Shown here in pieces: positions 41,440 to 50,471 of a stretch of 64,000 nucleotides of DNA (within the stretch, counting starts at the first letter, position 1; every line of letters starts with the position of its first letter). Position numbers and translations under genes: made by a program. The stretch is taken from positions 1,752,501-1,816,500 of the forward strand of contig NZ_JAOQNG010000010.1 of assembly GCF_025961225.1 (NCBI RefSeq), in the 5' to 3' direction. The DNA is from Azospirillum canadense (GTDB lineage Bacteria > Pseudomonadota > Alphaproteobacteria > Azospirillales > Azospirillaceae). The notes beneath the pieces were generated by a model. It was not told the DNA's origin. It worked only from the letters and a program-made list of their open reading frames with translations, and did no database searches.

Positions 41440-42672
41440 TCAGCCCTGCGCCAACAGGTCCAGCAGCGACAGGGCCACCACCTCCGTCGCCTTGTGCAGG
41501 TCGGACAGGGGCAGGCGCTCGTCGGCGCGGTGGGCGTTGGCTTCCTCGATCGTGTGCGGGCCGGCGCCAAACAGGGCGATGGGAACGCCCGCGTCGGAAT
41601 AGTGGCGCGCGTCGGTGTAGAGCGGCACACCTTTGGTTTCCACCGGCTCCCCCATGATCCGGCTGGCGTGGGCGCAGAGCACGCCAGCGATCCGGTCCGT
41701 GCCCGCCAGCGGAGTCAGCGGGCGGGCCAGCAGGATGCGGCGCACCTCAACGCGGGCCTTGGGAAAGGCCTTGGCTGCCTCGGCGATGACGGCGCGCAAG
41801 GACGCCTCCACCGTCTCCGGGTTCTCCTCCGGGATCATGCGGCGGTCGAGCCGCAGGGTGACGCGGTCGGGGACCACGTTGGTGTTGATGCCGCCCTTGA
41901 TCAGCCCAACGGTCAGCTGGGGGGAGCCGATGCCGGCCACCGCCGACACCGTGGCGGGGAACGCCTTGCGGTGCTCGTACAGCGCGTTCAGGATAGCGGT
42001 GGTCGCCTCCAGTGCGTCGATGCCGGTCATCGGCAGGGCGGCGTGGGCGGACTTGCCGGTGACCTCGATTTCCAGGTGGAGGCAGCCGTTGTGCGCGGTG
42101 ACCACGGCGTAGCTGAAGCCGGCGGCGAGGGCATAGTCGGGCTTGGTCAGCCCCTCGTCCAGCAGCCACTTCGGCCCGATCTCGCCGCCCGCCTCCTCAT
42201 CGTAGGTCAGGTGCAGTTCCACCGTGCCGCGGTCCAGCCCGGCCTTCTCCAGCGCCAGCAGGGCGTAGGTGTAGGTGACGAAATCGGACTTCGACACGGC
42301 GACGCCGCGGCCGTACATCCAGCCGTCCACCACCTCCGCCCCGTAGGGATCGCGGGTCCAGCCCTCGCCCGGCGGGACCACGTCGCCATGCGCGTTCAGC
42401 GCCACGGTGGGGCCGTCGCCGAAACGGCGGCGGACGATCAGGTTGGTGGCACTGACCATGCCGTTGGCGCGCACGAGGTCGGCGGGGACGGGGTGCCGCT
42501 CCACGGTCAGGCCCATGGCTTCCAGCAGCTCCGCGGCGCGCTCCGCGTGGGGGGCGCAGTCGCCGGCCGGGTTGTCGGAGGGCACCTTGACCAGCTCGGC
42601 CAGGAAGCGGACCTGGTCCTCGCGGGTGTGGGCCAGAAAGTCGCGGACGGCCTGTTGGGAGGACTCGGTCAT
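41440..42672 (-). CDS. M20-family metallohydrolase (ArgE/DapE-like), substrate unknown
   Basis: About 410 residues. Zinc ligands expected of M20: H in LNAHGDVVPPGEGW, E pair in TYDEEAGGEIGP, and H late in the protein. It has the central dimerisation domain (TGKSAHAALPMTGIDALE). ArgE/DapE-type enzymes hydrolyse N-acyl or amidine bonds. It overlaps the preceding amidohydrolase by 4 bases, so it belongs to the ureide operon; the substrate could be a ureide or carbamoyl compound. Specific identity not supported. Confidence 0.8.
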   Translation of the reverse strand: MTESSQQAVRDFLAHTREDQVRFLAELVKVPSDNPAGDCAPHAERAAELLEAMGLTVERHPVPADLVRANGMVSATNLIVRRRFGDGPTVALNAHGDVVPPGEGWTRDPYGAEVVDGWMYGRGVAVSKSDFVTYTYALLALEKAGLDRGTVELHLTYDEEAGGEIGPKWLLDEGLTKPDYALAAGFSYAVVTAHNGCLHLEIEVTGKSAHAALPMTGIDALEATTAILNALYEHRKAFPATVSAVAGIGSPQLTVGLIKGGINTNVVPDRVTLRLDRRMIPEENPETVEASLRAVIAEAAKAFPKARVEVRRILLARPLTPLAGTDRIAGVLCAHASRIMGEPVETKGVPLYTDARHYSDAGVPIALFGAGPHTIEEANAHRADERLPLSDLHKATEVVALSLLDLLAQG

Positions 42673-43922
42673 GCTCGGAGGGTCTCGTGGTCGAAGTGGC
42701 GGAGGAGGTCGAGGAGGATGCGCACCGACAGGTCGGCGTCCTCCACGGTGATGGATTCGGCGGGGTTGTGGCTGATGCCGCCCTTGCAGCGGACGAACAG
42801 CATGCCCATCGGCAGCGCGCCTGCGAACGACATGGCGTCGTGCCCGGCACCGCTCGGCAGATGCAGCGGGCGGATGCCGGCGCGGCGGATGGCGGCCTCG
42901 ATCCGCTCGATGATGGCGGGGGAGCAGACGGCGGCCGCATCGTTGTGGGTGCCTTCGATGGTCATGGCCACGCCGCGTCGTGCGGCGATGCCCTCCAGCT
43001 CCGTGCGGATGGCGGTGCAGGCGGCGTCGCGGACGAAATCCTCCGGCGCGCGGACGTCCATGGTGAAGACGACCTCGCCGGGGATGACGTTGACGGCGCC
43101 GGGCTTTGCCTCGATCCGGCCGACCGTGGCGACGAGGTTGGCGATGGAGGAGGCAATGCGCTCCACCGCCAGCACCATTTCCGCCGCGGCGACCAGCGCG
43201 TCGCGGCGGTGACCCATGGGCACCGTCCCGGCGTGGCCGGCCACGCCGCGCACCCGGACGGAGAAGCGCGACGCGCCGTTGATCGCCGTGACGATGCCGA
43301 TGGGCAGGCCTTCCGCCTCCAGCACCGGGCCCTGCTCGATGTGCAGCTCGACGAAGGCCAGCGCCTCGCCCGGCTTGCGCGTGACGGAGGCGATGGAGTC
43401 CGGGTCGCCGCCGAAGGCGCGCAGCGCGTCGGCCATGCGCACGCCCTCGCGGTCGCGGCCCTCCAGCGCATCGGCGTCGAAGCGGCCGACGATGGCGCGG
43501 CTGCCGGTCAGGGTGTGGGGGAAGCGCACGCCCTCCTCGTCGCCGAAGGCCAGCACCTCGATCGCGAAGGGCAGACGCTCGCCCAGCCGGTTCAGCTCCG
43601 CCACCGCGGCGATGGCGGCGAGCACGCCCAGGTTCCCGTCATACTTGCCGGCGTTGCGCACCGTGTCGATGTGCGACCCCAGCAGCAGCGCCGGCGCGCC
43701 GGGCGTGGCGCCCTCGTAGCGGCCGACCACCGTGGCGATGGGATCGAGGTGGACGGCCATGCCGGCGTCCTTCATCCAGGCCGCGACCTGATCGGCGGCA
43801 GCCTTGTGCTGCGCCGACAGGAACAGGCGGGTCAGCGCGCGCCCACCCTGGTCTGAAGAGTCCTGGCTGTGGGCGGCGAGCGCGTCCAGCCGCTCCATCA
43901 GGGCGGTTCCGAGTTCGGTCAT
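42669..43922 (-). CDS. allC: Allantoate amidohydrolase-type M20 enzyme
   Basis: About 417 residues of the AllC/HyuC group: GSHIDTVRNAGKYDGNLGVLA, EVLAFGDEEGVRFPHTLTGSRAI, HIEQGPVLEAEGLPIGIV and a final HNPAESITVEDAD. It should cleave allantoate to ureidoglycine/ureidoglycolate plus ammonia and CO2; the family also includes N-carbamoyl amino acid hydrolases, so substrate comes from context. It overlaps uraD and the next M20 gene by 4 bases each (ATGA type). Confidence 0.82.
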   Translation of the reverse strand: MTELGTALMERLDALAAHSQDSSDQGGRALTRLFLSAQHKAAADQVAAWMKDAGMAVHLDPIATVVGRYEGATPGAPALLLGSHIDTVRNAGKYDGNLGVLAAIAAVAELNRLGERLPFAIEVLAFGDEEGVRFPHTLTGSRAIVGRFDADALEGRDREGVRMADALRAFGGDPDSIASVTRKPGEALAFVELHIEQGPVLEAEGLPIGIVTAINGASRFSVRVRGVAGHAGTVPMGHRRDALVAAAEMVLAVERIASSIANLVATVGRIEAKPGAVNVIPGEVVFTMDVRAPEDFVRDAACTAIRTELEGIAARRGVAMTIEGTHNDAAAVCSPAIIERIEAAIRRAGIRPLHLPSGAGHDAMSFAGALPMGMLFVRCKGGISHNPAESITVEDADLSVRILLDLLRHFDHETLRA

Positions 43923-44413
43923 GGAAGCAGGTCCTTGAGGCGGAGGAGGGTGATGCGCTCGACCTGGGCCAGGGCGGTTTCGAACTCCTCCTCCGGGCTG
44001 TTGTGGATGCGGCGTTCGAACGCCTCCAGGATTTCGGCGCGGCTGCGGCCCTTGACCGCCATGATGAAGGGGAAGCCGAAGCGCGCCTTGTAGGCGTCGT
44101 TCAGCGCGGTGAAGCGCTGGAACTCCTCCGGCGTGCAGCGGTCGAGCCCGGCGCTGGCCTGCTCCGCCGTGCTGTCGGCGGTCATGCCGCCGGTTACCGC
44201 CAGCTTTCCGGCGAGGTCGGGGTGGCCGTTCAGCAAGGCGAGCTTCGTGTCGTGGTCGGCGGCGCGCAGCACCTTCACCATGGCGGCGTGCAGGCCCTCG
44301 GCGGTGTTCGCCCGCTGTTCCCATGCCTGTTCGGCGATCCAGGGCGCGTGCTCGAACACGCCGCCGAAGCGGGCGACGAAGGCCGCCCGGTCCATCTCGC
44401 TTGGTCGCATCAT
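43919..44413 (-). CDS. uraD: OHCU decarboxylase
   Basis: About 164 residues. FGGVFEHAPWIAEQAW carries the catalytic His region; LLNGHPDLAGK and EEFQRFTALNDAYKARFGFPFI are family signatures. It converts OHCU to S-allantoin, the third step of urate breakdown. AGGGAA lies 3 bases before the ATG at 44413. First gene of the leftward uraD-allC-M20 operon, divergent from uraH. Confidence 0.92.
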   Translation of the reverse strand: MMRPSEMDRAAFVARFGGVFEHAPWIAEQAWEQRANTAEGLHAAMVKVLRAADHDTKLALLNGHPDLAGKLAVTGGMTADSTAEQASAGLDRCTPEEFQRFTALNDAYKARFGFPFIMAVKGRSRAEILEAFERRIHNSPEEEFETALAQVERITLLRLKDLLP

Positions 44414-44548
44414 CGGTTCCCTGTTACGCCCATCCTGCGCAGCATACCCGCAATCGCGGCGTTCCGCTTTTTCGATCCGTTTGAAAGTCTTTTTGGGCAG
44501 GACCGGTTCGGGGCAGGCGGGGTGGGGGGTATAAAGGCGAGGGGGATC

Positions 44549-44607
44549 ACCACAGAGACACGGAGACACAGAGAAACCACCCCTCTGTGTCTCCGTGTCT
44601 CTGTGGT
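44549..44607. repeat. Perfect CACAGAG-type hairpin repeat between uraD and uraH
   Basis: Two 25-base arms (starting ACCACAGAGACACGGAGACA) pair without a mismatch around a 9-base loop. It lies 35 bases before uraH, in the uraD-uraH divergent gap. Copies: 50381 (intact) and 25281/26810 (split). Confidence 0.8.
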
Positions 44608-44642
44608 GAGATCATGACGGCACAAGAACTAGGAGGGGCATC

Positions 44643-45005
44643 ATGGCGGATGGCGGGCGTTTGACGACGCATGTTCTCGACACGACGCATGGGCGGCCGG
44701 GGGCCGGGATGGCCGTGACGCTGTACCGGCTGGAGGGCGACCGGCGCGACCGGCTGCTTCAGGTCCGCACCAACGCCGACGGCCGCTGCGACGGGCCGTT
44801 GCTCGCCGGGGCCGACCTGACGCCCGGCGTCTACGAGCTGGTGTTCGAAGCCGGCGCCTATTTCCGCGGGCTGGGCGTCGACCTGGGGGAGCCCGCCTTC
44901 CTCGACGTGGTGCCGATCCGCTTCGGCATCGCCCGGACGGACCAGCACTATCACGTGCCGCTGCTGATCTCCCCCTACAGCTACTCCACCTACCGGGGCA
45001 GCTGA
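44643..45005 (+). CDS. uraH: 5-hydroxyisourate hydrolase
   Basis: About 120 residues, transthyretin-like. THVLDTTHGRPGAG near the N-terminus and the C-terminal YRGS tetrapeptide are diagnostic; catalytic His and Arg are kept. It hydrolyses 5-hydroxyisourate to OHCU, between PuuD and UraD. AGGAGGGGC precedes the ATG. Its 3' end overlaps the convergent puuD end by 16 bases. Confidence 0.93.
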   Translation: MADGGRLTTHVLDTTHGRPGAGMAVTLYRLEGDRRDRLLQVRTNADGRCDGPLLAGADLTPGVYELVFEAGAYFRGLGVDLGEPAFLDVVPIRFGIARTDQHYHVPLLISPYSYSTYRGS

Positions 45006-46195
45006 TCGGCGGTCTGTTCGGTCCAGGCCGCGAGGAGCCTGCGCTCCTCCGGCGTGATCTGGGTGACGTTGCCGGGCGGCATGGCGTTGGACAGCACCGC
45101 CCAGGCGCGGATCTGGCCGGCGTGGCGGCGGATGTCCTCCGGGCTGTCGAGCCGGACGCCTCGCGGCGCCTCGCCGATGCCCTCCCACACCGGCGTCGCG
45201 GCGTGGCACATGCTGCACCGGCTGGCGACCACCTCCTCCACCTGGGCGAAGTCGGCGCGGGCCGGCACCGCGGCGGTGTCGCTGCCGTCCTTGGGGCCCA
45301 GCGTGCTCAGCGCCACCACGGCGGCCATGCCCGCGGCGGCCACGCCCCAGGTCCACCAGGGGGTCGGCTTGCCGGCGTGGCGGGAATTGAAGAAGTGGCG
45401 GATGACCGCCCCCACCACCAGCACGATGGCGACGATCAGCCAGCTGAAGCGCGTGCCGAAGGCCAGCGGGTAGTGGTTGCTGATCATCAGGAAGACGACC
45501 GGCAAGGTCAGGTAGTTGTTGTGCAGCGACCGCTGCTTGGCCTGCTTGCCGAGCGCCGGGTCGGGTGTCTCCCCCCGCAGCATGGCGGCCACCGCTTTGC
45601 GCTGGTTCGGGATGATCAGCCGGAAGACGTTGGCCGACATGATGGTGCCGATCAGCGCGCCGACGTGCAGCATGGCCGCCCGCCCGCTGAAGACGTGGCT
45701 GAGACCCCAGGCGACCAACACCAGGAAGACGAAGCCCGCCGCCGCCAGCTTCACGTCGTCCTTGCCCAGCGGCGACTTGCACAGCCGGTCGTAGACGTGC
45801 CAGCCGAGCCCCAACGCGCCCAGGCTGATCAGGATCGCGCCCCACCAGGGGATGTCCAGCACCGCCGGGTCGACGAGGAACAGGTTGGCCCCGTGGTAGT
45901 ACAGAACCGCCAGCAGGCAAAAGCCGCTGAGCCAGGTGGCGTAGCTTTCCCACTTGAACCAGGTCAGCTTCTCCGGCAGCTCCGCTGGGGCGACCATGTA
46001 TTTGGCCATGTGGTAGAAGCCGCCGCCATGCACCTGCCACGCCTCCCCCGCCACGCCGGGCGGCAGGCCCTCGCGCTTGCGCAAGCTGGCGTCCAGATGG
46101 ATGAAGTAGAAGCTTGAGCCGATCCACGCGATGGCCGTGACCACGTGCAGCCAGCGCACCAGAAAGTTGACCCATTCCCAGACGATCAGCTCCAT
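44990..46195 (-). CDS. puuD: Membrane urate oxidase (PuuD type) with cytochrome c domain
   Basis: About 401 residues. The first ~300 hold about eight hydrophobic segments (NFLVRWLHVVTAIAWIGSSF at the start). The C-terminal ~100 residues carry a single c-type heme motif CSMCH and a downstream Met (NAMPPGNVT). This fusion is the PuuD urate oxidase, which makes 5-hydroxyisourate and passes electrons to respiration rather than to oxygen. It supplies the substrate of UraH, encoded head-to-tail beside it. Confidence 0.9.
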   Translation of the reverse strand: MELIVWEWVNFLVRWLHVVTAIAWIGSSFYFIHLDASLRKREGLPPGVAGEAWQVHGGGFYHMAKYMVAPAELPEKLTWFKWESYATWLSGFCLLAVLYYHGANLFLVDPAVLDIPWWGAILISLGALGLGWHVYDRLCKSPLGKDDVKLAAAGFVFLVLVAWGLSHVFSGRAAMLHVGALIGTIMSANVFRLIIPNQRKAVAAMLRGETPDPALGKQAKQRSLHNNYLTLPVVFLMISNHYPLAFGTRFSWLIVAIVLVVGAVIRHFFNSRHAGKPTPWWTWGVAAAGMAAVVALSTLGPKDGSDTAAVPARADFAQVEEVVASRCSMCHAATPVWEGIGEAPRGVRLDSPEDIRRHAGQIRAWAVLSNAMPPGNVTQITPEERRLLAAWTEQTADQLPR

Positions 46196-46324
46196 CGCGT
46201 CCCGGCCCCCTCATGCGCGTTGGTGTCCATCGCAAACTGTACGGTTGCGGCGGTGCGGCAGGGAAGCGGATGCGCGCACCAGCACTTTCAAAAAAAACGC
46301 AAAGGTGGGATGGTCGGTGGAATT

Positions 46325-46517
46325 CCCCACTCCTCCCTGCTCACGCGCAAACGAAGTTTGCGCTGACGCGACAGGCGGACCTCTGGTCCGCCGAAAGCGG
46401 GGAGAGGGTCAGGGTGAGGGGGCGCCCTGCAAGGGCGTCCAAGCACTGCAATGAGCGTGCGTTTCCGGCCTACGGCCGCCCCCTCATCCTAACCTTCTCC
46501 CCAGGGGGGAGAAGGGA
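46325..46517. repeat. Composite GC-rich palindromic repeat
   Basis: Outer inverted units (CTCCCTGCTC... and CTTCTCCCCAGGGGGGAGAAG) enclose smaller hairpins such as CGCAAACGAAGTTTGCG and GGCGGACCTCTGGTCCGCC. It fills most of the 341-base gap 46196-46536. Related spacer sequence (GGCCGTAGGCCGGAAA and complement) occurs at 51507-51642. Confidence 0.6.
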
Positions 46518-46536
46518 CTTTGTATAGGGACGTGCC

Positions 46537-47457
46537 GTGGCTCTGCTGGAGAACATGCGGGTGTTCGTGCGGGTGGTGGAGCTGGGCAGCCTGTCGGCGG
46601 CCGGGCGCAGCCTACGCCTGTCGCCGGCGGTGGTCAGCCACCGGCTGCAAAGCCTGGAGGAGCATCTGAACGCCCGGCTGCTGAACCGCACCACCCGGCA
46701 GGTGCAGTTCACCGAGGCCGGCAAGGTCTTCTTCGAGCATTGCCTGGAGGTGCTGGACGCCGCGGAGCGGGCGGAGAGCAGCGTCGCCGCCATCGGCGGG
46801 GCGCCGGTGGGCAGCCTGCGCGTGACGGCGCCGTTGGGCTTCGGGCGACACATCCTGGCGCCGATGGTGCCGCGCTTCCGCGCGCTGCATCCGCAGGTGG
46901 AGGTTCGGCTTCGCCTGTCCGACCATCTGCTGGACCTGCTGCGCGAGGCGACGGACGTCGCCATCCGCATGGCGGTGCTGAAGGACAGCAGCTTCATGGC
47001 GCGCAAGGTCTGCGACCTGCCCCGCGTGCTCTGCGCCGCCCCCGCCTATCTGGAGCGGCGCGGCGTGCCGGAACGGGCGGAGGATCTGCTGTCCCACCAT
47101 TGCCTGCTGCTGCGCTTCCCCGGATCCCAGCAGTTCCAGTGGACCTTGCAGACCCCGCACGGGCCGATGACCCTGCCGGTGTCCGGCCAGTTCGACGCCG
47201 ACGACGGCGATGTGCTGACCGCCTGGGCGCTGGCGGGGGAGGGGATCGCGCTGAAGCCGGTGTGGGAGGTGGCCGACCACCTGCGCAGCGGCGACCTGCG
47301 CGTCGTGCTGCCCCACCTGCCGCCGGAGCCGGTGGCGCTGGCCGTGCTCTACCCGCACCGCAACCTGTTGCCGGCGAAGATCCGCGCCTTCATCGACTTC
47401 TTCGTGGACAATGTCCGCAACGACCTGATCCGGCGGAGTCCTGACGCGGTTTTATGA
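46537..47457 (+). CDS. LysR-family transcriptional regulator
   Basis: About 306 residues. N-terminal HTH (LGSLSAAGRSLRLSPAVVSHRLQSLEEHL), then a LysR substrate-binding domain in the style of the CrgA/DsdC group (GSLRVTAPLGFGRHILAPM, DVAIRMAVLKDSS). GTG start at 46537 with GGGA upstream; an ATG at 46555 is also possible. It lies next to puuD in divergent orientation, so it may control urate genes, but no effector can be read from the sequence. Confidence 0.88.
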   Translation: MALLENMRVFVRVVELGSLSAAGRSLRLSPAVVSHRLQSLEEHLNARLLNRTTRQVQFTEAGKVFFEHCLEVLDAAERAESSVAAIGGAPVGSLRVTAPLGFGRHILAPMVPRFRALHPQVEVRLRLSDHLLDLLREATDVAIRMAVLKDSSFMARKVCDLPRVLCAAPAYLERRGVPERAEDLLSHHCLLLRFPGSQQFQWTLQTPHGPMTLPVSGQFDADDGDVLTAWALAGEGIALKPVWEVADHLRSGDLRVVLPHLPPEPVALAVLYPHRNLLPAKIRAFIDFFVDNVRNDLIRRSPDAVL

Positions 47458-47557
47458 TGGTCAGGATTGCAACCGGGGCGAATTCCCCTTTGGCGCCAAG
47501 GCTGTGCTATCATACTGTTTCGCCAAGCGGCACCGCCCGCCGCAGGGAAGGACGAGA

Positions 47558-48670
47558 ATGGCTCCACCTCCGCCCAAGACACCGCCGCATTCGCCGCTCC
47601 GGCCTCAGCGCAAGAAGACGCGCCGCGCGACCCAGCGCCTGACCATGACCGACGTGGCGAACGCCGCCGGCGTGTCGCCCAGCACCGTGTCGCTCTACCT
47701 GCGCAAGCCGGAAGCCGTGTCGGAGGAGCTGGCGACCCGCGTCCGCGCTGTGATCGACGAGCTGGGCTATGTGCCGAACCTCGTCGCCGGCAGCCTCGCC
47801 GCCGCCAAGAGCCGCACGGTCGGCGTCATCCTGCCCTCCATCACCAACTCCTTCTTCGCGGAGACCTACAACACGCTGCAGAGCGCCTTCCAGGCGGCGC
47901 ACTACCAGACCCTGCTGGGCGTCAGCGAGTTTGACCCGGAGCGGGAGGAGGAGCTGATCCGCGCCTTCCTCGCCTGGTCGCCGGCCGCGGTGGTCTCCAC
48001 CGGCCTGCACCACACCGACCGCACCCGGGCCATGCTGCGCTCCAGCGGCATCCCGGTGGTGGAGATGTGGGACATCCCCTCCGCCCAGTTCCCGGCAGTG
48101 GACATGACCGTCGGCTTCTCCCACTTCGAGGTCGGGCGGCGGCAGGCCAGCCACCTCTATGACCAGGGCAGCCGCAAGGTCGCCTACATCGGCGCCGCCG
48201 TGCACCAGGACATGCGCGTGCGCAGCCGCACCGACGGCTATGAGGACGAGGTGCGCCGTCGCGGCCTGCACGAGCCCATCTCCTTCACGGCGCCCGACAC
48301 CGCTTCCACCCCCGTGGGCATCTGGCTGATCGACGAGGTGTTCGCGCTCCATCCGGACATCGACGGGGTGGTCTGTTCCAACGACGCCATGGCGCTCGGC
48401 GTGCTGTTCGAGGCGAACCGGCGCGGGCTCAGCGTGCCGGACGACATCGCGGTGATCGGCTTCGGCGACCTGACCTTCAGCGCCGCCTGCATCCCGCCGC
48501 TGTCCACCGTCCGCCCGCCCCAGCGGGAGATCGGGCAGTTGGCCGCCGCGCAGATCCTCCGCCGCCTCGACGGCGGGGACCCGGCGCAGCCGCATCACCG
48601 CCTGGACTGCGAGCTGGTGGTCCGGGACAGCACCCGGCCGGCCGAAGCAACGGCCTCAACTACTCCGTAA
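47558..48670 (+). CDS. LacI-family transcriptional regulator
   Basis: About 370 residues. A basic, Pro-rich N-terminal tail (~30 residues) precedes the LacI HTH (MTDVANAAGVSPSTVSLYLR) with hinge NLVAGSLAAAKSRTVGVILP. The periplasmic-binding-like domain resembles GntR of the gluconate group (GVVCSNDAMALGVLFEANRRG). The ATG at 47558 has AGGGAAGGA upstream. No sugar operon is adjacent, so the target is unknown. Confidence 0.85.
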   Translation: MAPPPPKTPPHSPLRPQRKKTRRATQRLTMTDVANAAGVSPSTVSLYLRKPEAVSEELATRVRAVIDELGYVPNLVAGSLAAAKSRTVGVILPSITNSFFAETYNTLQSAFQAAHYQTLLGVSEFDPEREEELIRAFLAWSPAAVVSTGLHHTDRTRAMLRSSGIPVVEMWDIPSAQFPAVDMTVGFSHFEVGRRQASHLYDQGSRKVAYIGAAVHQDMRVRSRTDGYEDEVRRRGLHEPISFTAPDTASTPVGIWLIDEVFALHPDIDGVVCSNDAMALGVLFEANRRGLSVPDDIAVIGFGDLTFSAACIPPLSTVRPPQREIGQLAAAQILRRLDGGDPAQPHHRLDCELVVRDSTRPAEATASTTP

Positions 48671-48822
48671 GAGGTTTTTCCCGCGGGGGAGTACCCCGAG
48701 ACGACGCGCCTTCCGACCGGAACCCTCCGCCGCCTTCCGCCGTTCGCTGCGCATGCGAATGAACGGGGCGCCGCACGGTTTGCCCCGATGCCGAGCTTGG
48801 CTCGCAGAAGAGGGCAGACCGA

Positions 48823-50088
48823 ATGCGCGATTTCGACACCGGGGCCGGGACGCCGGTACCGGCCGCCGCTCCGGCTTACGTGCGCCGTCCGGAAGGGCCG
48901 GCGGGGTTCGATTACCTGATCGTCGGGGCGGGCTTCGCCGGCAGCGTGCTGGCCGAACGGCTGGCGGCGGGGCTGGGCAAGCGGGTGCTTCTGATCGACC
49001 GGCGCCCGCACATCGGCGGCAACGCCTACGACCACCACAACGACGACGGCCTGCTGATTCACCGCTACGGCCCGCACATCTTCCACACCAACGCCCAGCA
49101 GGTCGTGGACTACCTGTCGCGTTTCACCAAGTGGCGGCCCTACGAGCACCGGGTTCTGGCGCGGGTGGACGAACAGCTGGTCCCCATCCCGATCAACCGG
49201 ACGACCGTCAATCGCCTCTATGGTCTCGACCTGGACGAGGCGGGCGTGGCCGCCTTCCTGAAGGCGCGCGCCGAACCGGTGGCGGAGATCCGCACGTCGG
49301 AAGACGTGGTGGTGGGTGCCGTGGGGCGGGAGCTGTACGAGAAGTTCTTCCGCGGCTACACGCGCAAGCAATGGGGTCTCGACCCGTCGGATCTCGACAA
49401 GTCGGTGACCTCCCGCGTGCCGACGCGCACCAACGACGACGACCGCTATTTCGGCGACAGCTTCCAGAACATGCCGCTGCACGGCTACACGCGCATGTTC
49501 GAGAACATGCTGGACCATCCCAACATTACAATCATGCTGAACGCCGACTACCGCGACGTCGCGCGCGAGGTGCAACACCGCAACCTGATCTTCAGCGGCC
49601 CAGTGGACGAGTATTTCGATTACCGCTTCGGCAAGCTGCCCTACCGCTCCCTGAAGTTCCAGCACGAGACGGTGGACCGGGAATGGTTCCAGCCCGTGGG
49701 CGTGGTGAACTACCCCGGCGAGGACGTGCCCTACACCCGCATCACCGAATACAAGCACCTGACCGGGCAGACCCACGCCAAGACCAGCCTGACCTACGAG
49801 TTCCCCTCGGCCGAGGGCGATCCCTACTACCCCGTGCCGAAGCCGGAGAACGCGGAACTCTACCGGAAATACCAGGCGCTCGCCGACGCCACGCCGAACG
49901 TTCAATTCGTCGGGCGGCTGGCGACCTATCGTTACTACAACATGGACCAGGTCGTGGGGCAGGCGCTGGCGCTCTACACCCGCATCGCCAGGGGCGAGGG
50001 CGCCACGACCGAGGCGGCGCGCGGCATGTCCGGCATCGGCGCCGGGGCCGGCGCCCCGGCCCGGACGACGGCCGCCCCGGAGGCGTGA
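48823..50088 (+). CDS. glf: UDP-galactopyranose mutase
   Basis: About 421 residues. FAD-binding motif YLIVGAGFAGSVLAERLA, then HIGGNAYDHHND, RYGPHIFHTN and the active-site stretch EKFFRGYTRKQWG; YRYYNMDQVV near the C-terminus contacts FAD. It converts UDP-galactopyranose to UDP-galactofuranose for surface polysaccharide. N-terminal ~25 residues and C-terminal ~30 are extra and Ala/Gly-rich. Stands alone. Confidence 0.93.
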   Translation: MRDFDTGAGTPVPAAAPAYVRRPEGPAGFDYLIVGAGFAGSVLAERLAAGLGKRVLLIDRRPHIGGNAYDHHNDDGLLIHRYGPHIFHTNAQQVVDYLSRFTKWRPYEHRVLARVDEQLVPIPINRTTVNRLYGLDLDEAGVAAFLKARAEPVAEIRTSEDVVVGAVGRELYEKFFRGYTRKQWGLDPSDLDKSVTSRVPTRTNDDDRYFGDSFQNMPLHGYTRMFENMLDHPNITIMLNADYRDVAREVQHRNLIFSGPVDEYFDYRFGKLPYRSLKFQHETVDREWFQPVGVVNYPGEDVPYTRITEYKHLTGQTHAKTSLTYEFPSAEGDPYYPVPKPENAELYRKYQALADATPNVQFVGRLATYRYYNMDQVVGQALALYTRIARGEGATTEAARGMSGIGAGAGAPARTTAAPEA

Positions 50089-50166
50089 ACGTCGCTTTGA
50101 AACCTGTCCCCGGTCCGGCGTGTTGACGAGAAAACCGTTGCTCTGACCGGGGCAGGAGGAGAAGCG

Positions 50167-50373
50167 ATGAAAGCGTTCGGAATCGCCGTCATTTTCGCCG
50201 TCGTGCTGGCCATTGGCGCCAGCGTGGTGCTGCAAGGGGGCTTCAGCCGCATGGCGGAGAACGCCTTCGCCACCCCCAGCGCGCGGATCGGCAAGGAAAA
50301 CACCGTCGAATACCGCGACTTCATGGGTCCGCCGAACGAGGAGCGGCTGGCGGAAAAGCCCAAAAACGGCTAG
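50167..50373 (+). CDS. Small single-span membrane protein, unknown function
   Basis: About 68 residues: MKAFGIAVIFAVVLAIGASV is a membrane segment or uncleaved signal; the remaining ~45 residues are polar (GKENTVEYRDFMGPPNEERL). GGAGGAG precedes the ATG at 50167. It converges on the formate dehydrogenase operon across a perfect hairpin. Confidence 0.6.
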   Translation: MKAFGIAVIFAVVLAIGASVVLQGGFSRMAENAFATPSARIGKENTVEYRDFMGPPNEERLAEKPKNG

Positions 50374-50380
50374 AAAATTC

Positions 50381-50438
50381 ACCACAGAGGCACGGAGACA
50401 CAGAGTTTGTTTTCTCTGTGTCTCCGTGCCTCTGTGGT
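50381..50438. repeat. Perfect CACAGAG-type hairpin repeat between convergent genes
   Basis: Two 25-base arms (starting ACCACAGAGGCACGGAGACA) pair fully around TTTGTTTT. TTGTTTTGTTTC follows, so it can end transcription rightward. The arm differs from the 44549 copy at one position, and the partner arm carries the matching change. Confidence 0.8.
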
Positions 50439-50471
50439 TGTTTTGTTTCTCCGCTGCGTCACTCCACCGCT

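Noticed and set aside
40480..43212. 910-residue plus-strand frame over guaC, M20 and allC
   Set aside because: Antisense shadow of three conserved genes; composition is Asp/Gly/His/Val noise with no domain.
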